A stretch of DNA of 64,000 nucleotides, from positions 2,429,001-2,493,000 of the forward strand of contig NZ_CP115543.1 in the NCBI RefSeq assembly GCF_031834615.1, given 5' to 3'. The stretch's first letter is position 1; each line of letters opens with the position of its first letter. Positions 21,292-32,685 of the stretch are shown here, one piece after another. Under the pieces are notes generated by a model. It worked only from the letters and a program-made list of their open reading frames with translations. It was not told the origin of the DNA and searched no databases. The translations under genes and the position numbers were made by a program. The DNA comes from Stenotrophomonas aracearum (lineage in GTDB: Bacteria; Pseudomonadota; Gammaproteobacteria; Xanthomonadales; Xanthomonadaceae).

Positions 21292-22397
21292 TCGTGGACC
21301 CCGACCGGCAGGTAATCGGTAAACCCATCCTCCCCGCCTCCGAAGAACGTCGCCTTGTCTGGAACGTTCAATTCGAGACCCTGCTGCAACCGCTCCGGCA
21401 GGTCCGGGTTGGCAATGAACGGCCGGCCAAACCCGATCAGGTCGGCCCAGCCCTTGGCCAACGCTTCCTCCGCACGCTCCACGGTGTACTTGCCCGCATA
21501 GATCAACGTGCCGCGATACACCATGCGCAATGCTTCCTTGAACGCCACCGGCATCACCGGGGCATCCTCCCAATCGGCTTCGGCGATGTGCAGGTAACCC
21601 ACGCCAATGCTGTCCAGAATGTGCGCGGCAGCCAGGTAGGTCGCCTGCGGGGTGTCGTCCACTGCGCCCTGCAGGGTGGTCAACGGCGCCAGGCGCACGC
21701 CGACACGCTCAGCGCCCACTTCAGCGGCAACGGCTTCGGTCACCCCACGCAGGAAACGCAGGCGGTTCTGCAGCGAGCCGCCGTAAGCGTCGGTGCGCTG
21801 GTTGGCCTGCGAGTCGATGAACTGGTTGATCAGGTAGCCATTGGCGCCGTGCAGTTCCACGCCATCAAACCCGGCTTCGATCGCACGGCGGGCGGCCAGT
21901 GCGTACTCGCGCACGATCTGCGGGATTTCGGCGATCTCCAGCGCACGCGGCATGGAGTGCTGGACCATCTCGCCCACCCCACCCTGCGGGCCGGTGCCGG
22001 CGACATCGACGAACACCTTCACGCCCTCGGCCTGCAGCGCCGAAGACGAGACCGGCGCGGCGCCGCCCGGCTGCAGGTCCACATGCGAGACGCGGCCGAC
22101 GTGCCAGAGCTGGGCGAAGATGCGCCCACCGGCGGCGTGCACGGCGTCGGTGACGCCGCGCCAGCCCGCGACCTGGGCGTCGTCGTGGATACCGGGGGTC
22201 CAGGCATAGCCCTGCCCCTGCGGGCTGATCTGGGTGCCTTCGCTGACGATCAGGCCGGCCGAGGCGCGCTGGGCGTAGTACTCGGCCATCAGCGGGGTGG
22301 CCACGTTGCCGGCGGCGGCGCGCGAACGGGTCATCGGCGGCATCACGATGCGGTTGGGCAGCGTGAGCGGGCCGAGGCGGTAAGGAGTGAAGAGCAT
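21219..22397 (-). CDS. Old yellow enzyme family alkene reductase
   Basis: A 392-residue FMN-dependent oxidoreductase of the NemA/XenB group, which reduces activated C=C bonds and some nitro compounds with NADPH. Evidence: the N-terminus LFTPYRLGPLTLPNRIVMPPMTRSRA, the active-site region FDGVELHGANGYLINQF with substrate-binding His and Asn, and IGFGRPFIANPDLP. The usual C-terminus should end soon after the GFTDY segment. Here the frame continues about 30 residues through REP DNA (DSHGVSLRGGADESRG...), a probable tail acquired when the repeat landed over the original stop. Confidence 0.93.
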   Translation of the reverse strand: MLFTPYRLGPLTLPNRIVMPPMTRSRAAAGNVATPLMAEYYAQRASAGLIVSEGTQISPQGQGYAWTPGIHDDAQVAGWRGVTDAVHAAGGRIFAQLWHVGRVSHVDLQPGGAAPVSSSALQAEGVKVFVDVAGTGPQGGVGEMVQHSMPRALEIAEIPQIVREYALAARRAIEAGFDGVELHGANGYLINQFIDSQANQRTDAYGGSLQNRLRFLRGVTEAVAAEVGAERVGVRLAPLTTLQGAVDDTPQATYLAAAHILDSIGVGYLHIAEADWEDAPVMPVAFKEALRMVYRGTLIYAGKYTVERAEEALAKGWADLIGFGRPFIANPDLPERLQQGLELNVPDKATFFGGGEDGFTDYLPVGVHEDSHGVSLRGGADESRGMSARETA

Positions 22398-22508
22398 GGG
22401 GGATCCTTGCGGGAAGACTGTGGCAAGGATGGGGATGGTGGCGGTCAGGGACCAGCCACATCAGGGCAAAACAGTTGTGCCGTGGGTGCAATGATCGCGG
22501 GTGGTTCT

Positions 22509-22659
22509 GGACACGCGTGGCGTGTCCCTACGCGGGGATGGTCGGCGGTCCGGCGGGCGCGCGACGTAGCGACACGCCATGCGTGTCCCACGGGCACCGT
22601 CCGGAGCAGCTATACAGGCGCCGGATGAACCACGAGGGACACGCATGGCGTGTCGCTAC
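22509..22659. repeat. Cluster of three GTAG-type REP elements
   Basis: Three units lie at 22509-22531 (reversed), 22566-22588 (forward) and 22637-22659 (reversed), alternating in orientation. They fill most of the spacer between the old yellow enzyme gene and the EcsC-like gene. Sequence core: GTAGCGACACGCC ATGCGTGTC or one-base variants. Confidence 0.8.
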
Positions 22660-22679
22660 GCGGCGGGGCGTTTGGGTTG

Positions 22680-23555
22680 TCAGCCCGGGGGGCGTTGGCC
22701 CGCCAGCAGGTTGTAGGCGCTACGCACTGTTTCGTAGCCGTACTGGCGTTCGAGGCGGCGCACGATGAAGTGGCCGCGCGCCATGTCCTGGTAGTAGTCG
22801 GTGAACATGGTGTTGAGCGTGGCGCCAGCCACCGCGCCGATGATCGGGACCGCCTGGGCGGCGAATTTCTCGGTGACCACCACGCCGAAGCGGGCGGCGA
22901 CCTTTTCGACGATCTTGGCCAGCCACTTGCCGGCTTCCTTGGGGGTCAGCCCGATCATCACCCCGCCGCCACCGACGGCCGCGCCGGCCAGTTCGGCCGA
23001 GAGGTGACGCATCACTTCGGCGGTGAAGCCGCGGGTGATGTAGTAGCCGGTTTCGCTGGCGTCGTCCTGGCCGGAGTTGCCGCCCAGCGCGAACACTTCC
23101 AGGCAGGCGTGGCGAGTGCCCATCTCGCTGAGGTCGAAACCCTCGCTGCGGGCGACGTCGGCGACCGAGCGCATCATGATCGTGGTCGACACCGGCAGTT
23201 CCAGGAACAGCGCGGTGAAGCCGAAGGCACCGCCCAGCGCACCAGTGGCGGCGGCCGCGGCCTTGTGCCAGCGGGTGGACGCCTCCTTGCCGGGCGTGTT
23301 GTCCATGCTCCAGAGCGCGGCCTGCGCCGACTTGAACAGTGCCGCCTCGACCGCGCCGTGGATCCGCTTGGACACCGACTGCGGCAGCTTCTTCACCGCA
23401 AACTCGAGCGGTGAGCCGATCAGGTTGGCCATCTTGGCGGTGAGCGTGGGCGATTCGAGCAGCGCCACCGCCCGTTCGAGGTCGGCCCAGTCCTTGGAGG
23501 TGGGCACGATCTTCGCCTCGATGGGCGGCGGCAAGATGCGGACGATATGACTCAT
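22680..23555 (-). CDS. EcsC family protein
   Basis: A 291-residue protein of the EcsC family (MSHIVRILPPP... start at 23555). The family signature lies in the central hydrophobic region (GALGGAFGFTALFLELPVST) followed by IMMRSVADVARSEG and the later VPIIGAVAGATLNTMFTDYYQ. EcsC proteins are peripheral or integral membrane proteins, linked in Bacillus to an ABC system but of unknown biochemical role. The gene stands alone between REP clusters. Confidence 0.85.
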   Translation of the reverse strand: MSHIVRILPPPIEAKIVPTSKDWADLERAVALLESPTLTAKMANLIGSPLEFAVKKLPQSVSKRIHGAVEAALFKSAQAALWSMDNTPGKEASTRWHKAAAAATGALGGAFGFTALFLELPVSTTIMMRSVADVARSEGFDLSEMGTRHACLEVFALGGNSGQDDASETGYYITRGFTAEVMRHLSAELAGAAVGGGGVMIGLTPKEAGKWLAKIVEKVAARFGVVVTEKFAAQAVPIIGAVAGATLNTMFTDYYQDMARGHFIVRRLERQYGYETVRSAYNLLAGQRPPG

Positions 23556-23605
23556 GGGGCGATCATACCCCTGCCCGATTGAACGGATCGTTGGCGGCAA
23601 CGGCA

Positions 23606-23680
23606 GCCGGGCAGAGCCCGGCTCTACGGCCGGGGGCCGACTGCATTGCCGTGCGGTAGTGCCGGGCTCTGCCCGGCAGG
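23606..23680. repeat. Inverted pair of GTAG-type REP elements
   Basis: One reversed unit (GTAGAGCCGGGCTCTGCCCG, 23606-23626) and one forward unit (GTAGTGCCGGGCTCTGCCCG, 23656-23680) lie between the EcsC-like gene and orn. This is a different sequence subtype from those around 21200 and 22500. Such pairs can form long cruciforms and act as transcription or mRNA-stability elements. Confidence 0.78.
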
Positions 23681-23682
23681 CC

Positions 23683-24252
23683 TTACACCGGTAGACCCGA
23701 CAGCGCGCCCATGAACTGGCGGTAATGGCGCAGTTCGGCGATCGAATCGTGCACGTCGCTCAGCGCGGTGTGGCTGGAGGTCTTGCCTACCCCGGCAGCC
23801 ACGGTCGGCGCCCAGCGCCGGGCCAGTTCCTTGACCGTGGACACGTCCAGGTTGCGGTAATGGAAGTACTTTTCCAGGCGCGGCATTTCACGGTGCAGGA
23901 AACGGCGGTCCTGGCAGATCGAGTTGCCGCACATCGGCGAGGCGCCGGCCTTGATCCACTGGGCCAGGAAGTTCACGGTCTGCGCTTCGGCCTGGGCCAG
24001 GGTGACCTGGCTCTCCACCACGCGCTGCCACAGCCCGGAACGGCGGTGCTGGTTGCGGTTCCATTCGTCCATCGCTTCCAGCCGCTCCACCGGATGGTGG
24101 ATGGCGAACTCCGGACCTTCGGCCAGCACGTTCAACTGCGCGTCGGTGACCACGGTGGCGATCTCGATGATCGCGTCGTTGTCGGTGTCCAGACCGGTCA
24201 TTTCCAGGTCGATCCAGATCAGTCGTTCGCCTTCTGCGCCGTTGTCTGCCAT
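23683..24252 (-). CDS. orn: Oligoribonuclease
   Basis: A 189-residue DEDDh exonuclease that degrades dinucleotides, including pGpG from cyclic di-GMP breakdown, and is often essential. DEDD residues are seen in [10 protein letters not shown], in the [12 protein letters not shown] region and in [11 protein letters not shown], with the catalytic His in SHTALSD. Its presence completes the cyclic di-GMP turnover enzymes found in this window (GGDEF and EAL proteins). A REP pair follows the stop. Confidence 0.96.
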   Translation of the reverse strand: MADNGAEGERLIWIDLEMTGLDTDNDAIIEIATVVTDAQLNVLAEGPEFAIHHPVERLEAMDEWNRNQHRRSGLWQRVVESQVTLAQAEAQTVNFLAQWIKAGASPMCGNSICQDRRFLHREMPRLEKYFHYRNLDVSTVKELARRWAPTVAAGVGKTSSHTALSDVHDSIAELRHYRQFMGALSGLPV

Positions 24253-24298
24253 GTTTTCCAGCCGTTTTTACGAAAGGGTGATGATACCGCGCACGACG

Positions 24299-24823
24299 TC
24301 AGGGAAGCAGCAGCGGCGGTTTGCCGCGCTTGGCGCGGAAGTAGTTGGTCAGGCGCGTGCTGGCTTCCTTGGCCAACACCCCACCATGCAGTTCAACGCG
24401 GTGGTTGTGGCGCGGATCGCCGAGCAGGTCGAACACGCTGCCGCAGGCGCCGGTCTTGGGGTCGGTGGCCGCGTACACCAGCCGCGCCACGCGCGCATGC
24501 ACTACCGCCATCGCGCACATCGCGCACGGCTCCAGGGTCACGTACAGGGTGCTGCCCAGCAGGCGGTGGTTGGCCAGCGCCCTGCCCGCCTGGCGCATCG
24601 CCACGATCTCGGCGTGGGCGCTGGGGTCGTGGTCGGCGATGTTGAGGTTCCAGCCCTCGCCCAGCACGGTGCCATCGGCCCCGACCAGCACCGCGCCCAC
24701 CGGGATTTCGTTGAACTCACGCTCGGCACGTTCGGCCAGGGCCAGCGCGTGCTGCATCCAGTGCTCGTCCTGGTCGTGCACCGGCACGCCCAGCGGCGGC
24801 GGCGCGGGCAGGCGCTCAACCAC
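24299..24823 (-). CDS. tadA: tRNA-specific adenosine deaminase
   Basis: A 174-residue zinc deaminase that converts A34 to inosine in tRNA-Arg(ACG). Zinc and catalytic motifs are intact: HAEIVAM (about 73) and PCAMC (about 103). I place the start at GTG 24823, overlapping the mntR stop by 8 bases, with AAGG about 10 bases upstream; an internal ATG at 24757 would remove about 22 residues and is the alternative. The overlap suggests co-translation with mntR. Confidence 0.9.
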   Translation of the reverse strand: MVERLPAPPPLGVPVHDQDEHWMQHALALAERAEREFNEIPVGAVLVGADGTVLGEGWNLNIADHDPSAHAEIVAMRQAGRALANHRLLGSTLYVTLEPCAMCAMAVVHARVARLVYAATDPKTGACGSVFDLLGDPRHNHRVELHGGVLAKEASTRLTNYFRAKRGKPPLLLP

Positions 24824-25274
24824 GGCCGTCGGCCTTGCGCACGAATGCCTCGAAGGCGGCCAGGGTGGCTTCGCTGACATGGTGTTCGATGCCTTCGGCG
24901 TCGCGGCGGGCAGAGTCCGGGTCCACGCCCAGCGCCAGCAGGAAGCGCTCCACGGTCTGGTGGCGGGCGCGCATCTCCACGGCCAGCTGCTCGCCGGCCG
25001 GGGTCAGGAACACGCCCCGGTACGGGCGCTGGATCGCCCAGCCTTCCTTGACCAGCCGCTTGAGCGCCTTGGCCACGGTCGGCTGTGCCACCCCGAGCCG
25101 GGTCGCGATATCGACCTGGCGGGCCTCGCGGCCATCGGCGATCAGGTCAGCGATCAGCTCCACGTAGTCTTCCACCAGCTCCGAGCGCCGCGCCTCGCGC
25201 ACCTGCACGAACCCTTCCACATGGACCTGGGCATCGATCAGCGGCGTAGGCGTCTTGCGGGCAGTAGGCGACAT
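24816..25274 (-). CDS. mntR: MntR-like manganese-responsive transcriptional regulator
   Basis: A 152-residue DtxR-family repressor with an N-terminal winged helix (about 25-95, [20 protein letters not shown] as recognition region) and a C-terminal metal-binding/dimer domain ([15 protein letters not shown] near the end). MntR represses manganese uptake and may activate export. No manganese transporter is adjacent in this window. It forms an overlapping pair with tadA, an association unlikely to be functional. Confidence 0.85.
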   Translation of the reverse strand: MSPTARKTPTPLIDAQVHVEGFVQVREARRSELVEDYVELIADLIADGREARQVDIATRLGVAQPTVAKALKRLVKEGWAIQRPYRGVFLTPAGEQLAVEMRARHQTVERFLLALGVDPDSARRDAEGIEHHVSEATLAAFEAFVRKADGRG

Positions 25275-25312
25275 ACGGACAGTTTACCGTAGTGACGGGC
25301 CATGCCCGTCAG

Positions 25313-26428
25313 TCAGGCATCCCGCCGCATCAGCCCCGTCTCGAACACCACTTCCCCGTCCAGGTTGCGCGCCGCCAGGTCCCCGCCATGCGCGCGGGCG
25401 AACTCATGGGCAATGAACAGCCCCAGTCCCAGCCCGCGGCTGTCGTGGAAACTGGCCTTGAACGGCTCGAACAGGCGCGGCAGCAGCGCCTCGGGAATCT
25501 GCCCCGCGTTGCGCACCTGCAGTCGCAGCGAGTCGCCCGCCAGCCCGCGCACCACCACCTGCACCGGTGCGTTGCCCCCGTGCAGCACCGCGTTGCCGAC
25601 CAGGTTGGAGAGCAGCTGCGCCAGCCGGTCCGGGTCGCCATGCAGGCAGGTATCGCCTTCCACCTGCAGCTCGATGTGCGCCTGCGGGTGGGCACGGCTC
25701 ATCTCGCTGACCACCGCCGCCGCCACCTCGGCCAGGTCACAGGCCACCTGCTGCAGGCGCAGGCCACCGCTGCGGATGCGCGAGAAGTCGAGCAGCTGCT
25801 CCACCATCCGCGCCATGCGCACCGCGCTGTTCTCCAGGTGCACCAGCGTCTGCTGCGCCGACGGGTCATCGGGCAGGTCCAGCGCCAGCTTGTCCGCGCA
25901 CAGCAGGATCGCCGAGAGCGGCGTGCGCAGGTCGTGGGTGAGCACGGCCATCATCGTTTCGTTGAGCGTCAGCGCGTGCTCCAGCGCCTGGTTGCGCGCC
26001 TTGAGCAGCTGCTTCTGCTGGTAGAGCTCGATGAACACGTTGACCTTGCTCATGATCACCTGCGGCTCGATCGGCTTGTGCAGGAAATCCACCGCGCCGC
26101 TCTCATAGCCCTTGAACGCGCGCACCGGGTCGTTCGGCGAAGCGGTAAGGAAGATGATCGGTACATCGCGGCTGCGCTGCGAACCGCGCATCAGTTCAGC
26201 CAGCGAGAAGCCGTCGATCTCGGGCATGTGCACGTCCAGCAGCGCCAGCGCCACTTCGTGCTCCAGCAGCAGTTCCAGCGCTTCCGCACCGGAGGCCGCG
26301 CACAGGATGTCGAGTCCGTCGCGGCGCAGCAGCGCTTCCATGGCCACCAGGTTCTGCGGCACGTCGTCGACGATCAGCAGGTTGACCCGGTCGGTGGTGG
26401 CCGCAGGGGTGGGCGCAATCAGGTTCAT
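25313..26428 (-). CDS. Receiver-histidine kinase (response regulator fused to kinase)
   Basis: A 371-residue soluble protein: an N-terminal REC domain (about 15-130, Asp in ALALLDVHMPEIDG), a coiled linker, HisKA (phospho-His in LTHDLRTPLSAI, about 165) and HATPase (RGLGLGLFIAHEF, about 345). Such proteins sit between an upstream kinase and a downstream output. The start overlaps the cheB stop by 4 bases, making it the last gene of the hybrid kinase-cheR-cheB-kinase operon. Confidence 0.92.
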   Translation of the reverse strand: MNLIAPTPAATTDRVNLLIVDDVPQNLVAMEALLRRDGLDILCAASGAEALELLLEHEVALALLDVHMPEIDGFSLAELMRGSQRSRDVPIIFLTASPNDPVRAFKGYESGAVDFLHKPIEPQVIMSKVNVFIELYQQKQLLKARNQALEHALTLNETMMAVLTHDLRTPLSAILLCADKLALDLPDDPSAQQTLVHLENSAVRMARMVEQLLDFSRIRSGGLRLQQVACDLAEVAAAVVSEMSRAHPQAHIELQVEGDTCLHGDPDRLAQLLSNLVGNAVLHGGNAPVQVVVRGLAGDSLRLQVRNAGQIPEALLPRLFEPFKASFHDSRGLGLGLFIAHEFARAHGGDLAARNLDGEVVFETGLMRRDA

Positions 26429-27009
26429 CGTGCAAGGCCTTTCATACGCGAACAAAGGGAGTCTAGGGTCAACACCGCATCGGCGCCGGCATGGGCCAGC
26501 GCCGCTGCCGGCATGATCGGGGAAAAGGCGTCGTCCGGGCTCTGGATCCAGGCCTGGCCGCCCGCCTCGCGGACGGCTGCAACACCGGCACTGCCATCGT
26601 TGCTGGCCCCGGTCAGCAGGATCGCCAGCACGCCGCCGCCGAATACATCGGCCGCGCTCTCGAACAGCGGGTCGATCGCGGGACGCGAGAACAGCACCGG
26701 CGGGTCGACCGACAGCGCCAGGCTGTCGCGGTCCTCCACCAGCAGGTGGTAATCCGGCGGCGCGAAGGTCACCGTCCCCGGCACCAGCGCCTGCTTGTCC
26801 TCGGCTTCCCGTACCGGCAAGGCGCAGCCGTGGTCGAGCAGGTCGGCAATCCGGCTGGGGCGGTCGCGCGGCAGGTGCAGCACCACCAGCACGGCCATCG
26901 GCAGCCCGGCCGGCAGCGCGGCCAGCAGCGCCTGCAGAGCACGCACGCCGCCGGCGGAGGCGCCGACCACGATCAGTTCGATGTTGGGCTGCACGGCGTC
27001 GGCGTCCAT
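26425..27009 (-). CDS. cheB: CheB-type methylesterase domain protein
   Basis: A 194-residue stand-alone CheB catalytic domain with no receiver domain. The catalytic Ser is in VVGASAGGVRAL (about 17), His in VVLHLPRDRPS (about 44) and Asp in LTGASNDGSAG (about 137). Chemotaxis CheB proteins usually carry an N-terminal REC; its absence suggests control through the kinase proteins in the same operon, not by direct phosphorylation. Overlaps: 1 base with cheR, 4 with the receiver-kinase. Confidence 0.9.
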   Translation of the reverse strand: MDADAVQPNIELIVVGASAGGVRALQALLAALPAGLPMAVLVVLHLPRDRPSRIADLLDHGCALPVREAEDKQALVPGTVTFAPPDYHLLVEDRDSLALSVDPPVLFSRPAIDPLFESAADVFGGGVLAILLTGASNDGSAGVAAVREAGGQAWIQSPDDAFSPIMPAAALAHAGADAVLTLDSLCSRMKGLAR

Positions 27010-27829
27010 CAGGCCAGCTTCCGGTACAGGCGCTGCTCGCGCGCGCAGGCTTCGAATTCGTTGGCGTGCTCGCCGAACTGCAGCGACTCCTTGCTGCCCA
27101 GCCCCAGGAAGCCACGGTGCACGAGCGCTTCATGGAACAGGCCGATGGCGCGGTCCTGCAGGGCACGCTGGAAGTAGATCAGCACGTTGCGGCACGACAC
27201 CAGGTGGACCTCGGAGAACACCGTGTCGGTGGCCAGGCTGTGGTCGGCGAACACGATGTTGCGCTTGAGCCGGCGGTCGAACACCACCCCGCCGTAGCCG
27301 GTGCTGTAGTAGTCCGACAGCGAGCCGCTGCCACCGGCCTCCAGGTAGTTGCGGCTGAACTGGGCCAGGCGGTCCAGCGGGAACGCACCGGCTTCGGCCG
27401 CCTGCAGCGCCTCGGGGTTGATGTCGGTGGCGTAGATGATGGCGCGGTCGAGCAGCCCTTCTTCCTGCAGCAGGATCGCCAGCGACCACACTTCTTCGCC
27501 GGTGCTGCAACCGGCGATCCACAGCTTGATCGAGGGATACGTGCGCAGCACGGGGATGGCGTGCTCGCGCAGCATGCGGAAGTACGCGGGGTCGCGGAAC
27601 ATCTCCGAGACCTGCACGGTGAAGTACTGCATCGCCAGCGCGAACGTGTCCGGTTCGTGCAGCAGCCGGTGTTGCAACGCGCCCATGCTGTCGCAGTCGA
27701 AGCGTGCCATGGCATGTCGCATGCGCCGCCGCAGCGATGCCAGCGCGTAGTCGCGGAAGTCGTAGTGGTAGCGCTGGTACACCGCCTCCAGCAGCAGCTT
27801 CAGCTCCAGGTCGTACAGCTCGGCCTCGT

Positions 27830-27833
<4 letters not shown>
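27009..27833 (-). CDS. cheR: CheR-type methyltransferase
   Basis: A 274-residue SAM-dependent methyltransferase. It has the N-terminal helical CheR domain (FRDYALASLRRRMRHAM) and the C-terminal SAM-binding fold with IAGCSTGEEVWSLAI (about 110) and DINPEAL. The start at 27833 overlaps the stop of the hybrid kinase by 4 bases (ATGA). Canonical CheR methylates chemoreceptor glutamates; in clusters like this one, with kinases but no receptor, the substrate may be a kinase linker or an unlinked receptor. Confidence 0.9.
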
Positions 27834-30928
<3,095 letters not shown>

Positions 30929-31086
30929 CCAGACACTTCCAGCGTGAAAAGGGGTTCGATGTTAACCGAACAGTGAATGCGTGCGTTATGCGACAGATGG
31001 CGTCGTGTTCAGATCCATTCTTGACACTATCTTCACATGATCGCTTCTACGGTTCGGACCCTTACCGGGGGAGTAGAACCGTCGCC

Positions 31087-32244
31087 GTGGTCCAGGCCGT
31101 CACCGACATCGCGCCATCTGCTGATGATCGCCTGCAGCTGCAGTTGTTGATCGATCATGTGTCCGACCATGCGATCTACATGCTGGACGCGCAGGGCCGC
31201 ATCCGCAGCTGGAACCGTGGCTGCGAACGGGTCAAGGGCTACACCGGCGAAGAAGCGCTCGGCCAGCATGTCGGATTGTTCTACGGCGCCGATGACCGCG
31301 CCCAGGGGGTTCCGCAGCAGACCCTGGCCCAGGCCGAAGCACAGGGCCGCTTCGTCGGCGAAGGCTGGCGCGTGCGCCGCAGCGGCGAACGCTTCCGCGC
31401 CAGCGAGGTGATCGAAGCCGTGCGCCAGGACGGCGTGCTGCTGGGCTTCGTCAAGGTCACCCAGGACATTACCGAGCGCTATCAGGCCCAGCGCCTGCTG
31501 CAGGATGCCCAGCGCGCACGTGAACAGCTTCAGCAGTTCGAGGGCGTCGGCCGCCTGACCCGCGGCCTGGCGCACGAATTCAACAACCTGCTGACCACCA
31601 TCGGCACTGCGCTCGACCTGATCGCGGCACAGCCGGTGGCCGACACGCGCACCCGTGAACTGGCCGACCTGGCCCAGGCCGCCGCCGACCGTGGTTCGCT
31701 GCTGACCCGCCAATTGCTTGCGTTTTCGGCTGATCAGACGCTCATCCGCGAGCCGCTGCAGGTGGCGCAGCTGCTGCAGGACCAGCTTTCGTCGCTGCAG
31801 CGCGCCTGCCCACCCGACATCCTGCTGCGTACGGAAGTGCCTTTCGACCTACCTCGAATCGTCACCGATGGCGTACAGTTGCACACTGCCCTGCTGAACC
31901 TGCTGCTCAACAGCTGCGAGGCCATGCCACAAGGCGGAACCATCACCCTCAGCGCCCGGGTCGAGCAACGCCTCGCGCCGGACCTTGCTACTCCCACCCA
32001 GCGTCGCTACGTGGCCATCTCGGTCACCGACCTGGGCAGCGGCATGCCGCCGGACGTGGCAGAGCGCGCCAGCGAGCCGTTCTTCACCACCAAGGAAGTC
32101 GGCAAGGGCAGCGGGCTTGGGCTCAGCCAGGTGTTTGGCTTCGTGTCCCAGTGCGATGGATTCGTCGATGTGCAGACCGCCCCCGGACGCGGTACCACTG
32201 TCCGTTTGTTGTTACCCGCCCTGGAGGAAACCGCCCATGTCTGA
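31087..32244 (+). CDS. PAS-domain histidine kinase
   Basis: A 385-residue soluble kinase: PAS (about 20-135, DAQGRIRSWNRGCERVKGY), a HisKA-like region with phospho-His in GLAHEFNNLLTTI (about 175), and HATPase with FFTTKEVGKGSGLGLSQ (about 335). The HEFNN box is typical of NtrB-like kinases. I chose GTG 31087, with GGGGAG upstream, because longer frames would run back over the divergent gene's promoter; the start is uncertain. It overlaps the next receiver gene by 8 bases. Confidence 0.88.
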   Translation: MVQAVTDIAPSADDRLQLQLLIDHVSDHAIYMLDAQGRIRSWNRGCERVKGYTGEEALGQHVGLFYGADDRAQGVPQQTLAQAEAQGRFVGEGWRVRRSGERFRASEVIEAVRQDGVLLGFVKVTQDITERYQAQRLLQDAQRAREQLQQFEGVGRLTRGLAHEFNNLLTTIGTALDLIAAQPVADTRTRELADLAQAAADRGSLLTRQLLAFSADQTLIREPLQVAQLLQDQLSSLQRACPPDILLRTEVPFDLPRIVTDGVQLHTALLNLLLNSCEAMPQGGTITLSARVEQRLAPDLATPTQRRYVAISVTDLGSGMPPDVAERASEPFFTTKEVGKGSGLGLSQVFGFVSQCDGFVDVQTAPGRGTTVRLLLPALEETAHV

Positions 32245-32596
32245 GCCGCTTCGTGTATTGATGGTTGAAGACCAGGCGGACCTGCGCGAGTTGATCGGTA
32301 CGGCGCTCCGCGATTTCGGCATCGACGTGCAGACGGCCGAGGACGGCCACGAGGCGGTGAAGAAGATCGCGGAGTTCGCTGACTTCGACATCGTGTTCAG
32401 CGACGTCAATATGCCCAACAACATGACCGGGCTGCAGCTCAGCGAGCACGTCGCGGCGGTCCTCCCCAACGCGCGGATGATTCTCTCTTCGGGCTACGCG
32501 CGATCCCAGCTGCCTGCCCTGCCGGATAATGTCGAGTTTCTGGCCAAGCCATATCGGTTGCCGCATCTGATCAAGTTGATCCGCTCACCCGAGTGA
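32237..32596 (+). CDS. Single-domain response regulator
   Basis: A 119-residue REC-only protein (acidic pair VEDQ, phospho-acceptor Asp in IVFSDVNMPNN, conserved Lys in FLAKPYRL). It has no output domain. GGAGGAAA precedes the ATG and the gene overlaps the upstream PAS kinase by 8 bases, so the two form a cognate pair. It likely relays phosphate to another protein or acts by protein contact. Confidence 0.92.
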   Translation: MSEPLRVLMVEDQADLRELIGTALRDFGIDVQTAEDGHEAVKKIAEFADFDIVFSDVNMPNNMTGLQLSEHVAAVLPNARMILSSGYARSQLPALPDNVEFLAKPYRLPHLIKLIRSPE

Positions 32597-32685
32597 ATGC
32601 TTCATACCTGAACGACTGCGTTCACACAGGCTCTGCAACCGCAGCGGGATAGTACCGGTGTACTCCGTATGACAGGACGCACCGG

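Noticed and set aside
22509-22659. CRISPR-like array
   Set aside because: The repeats alternate in orientation and have irregular spacing; they are REP elements. No cas genes are present in the window.
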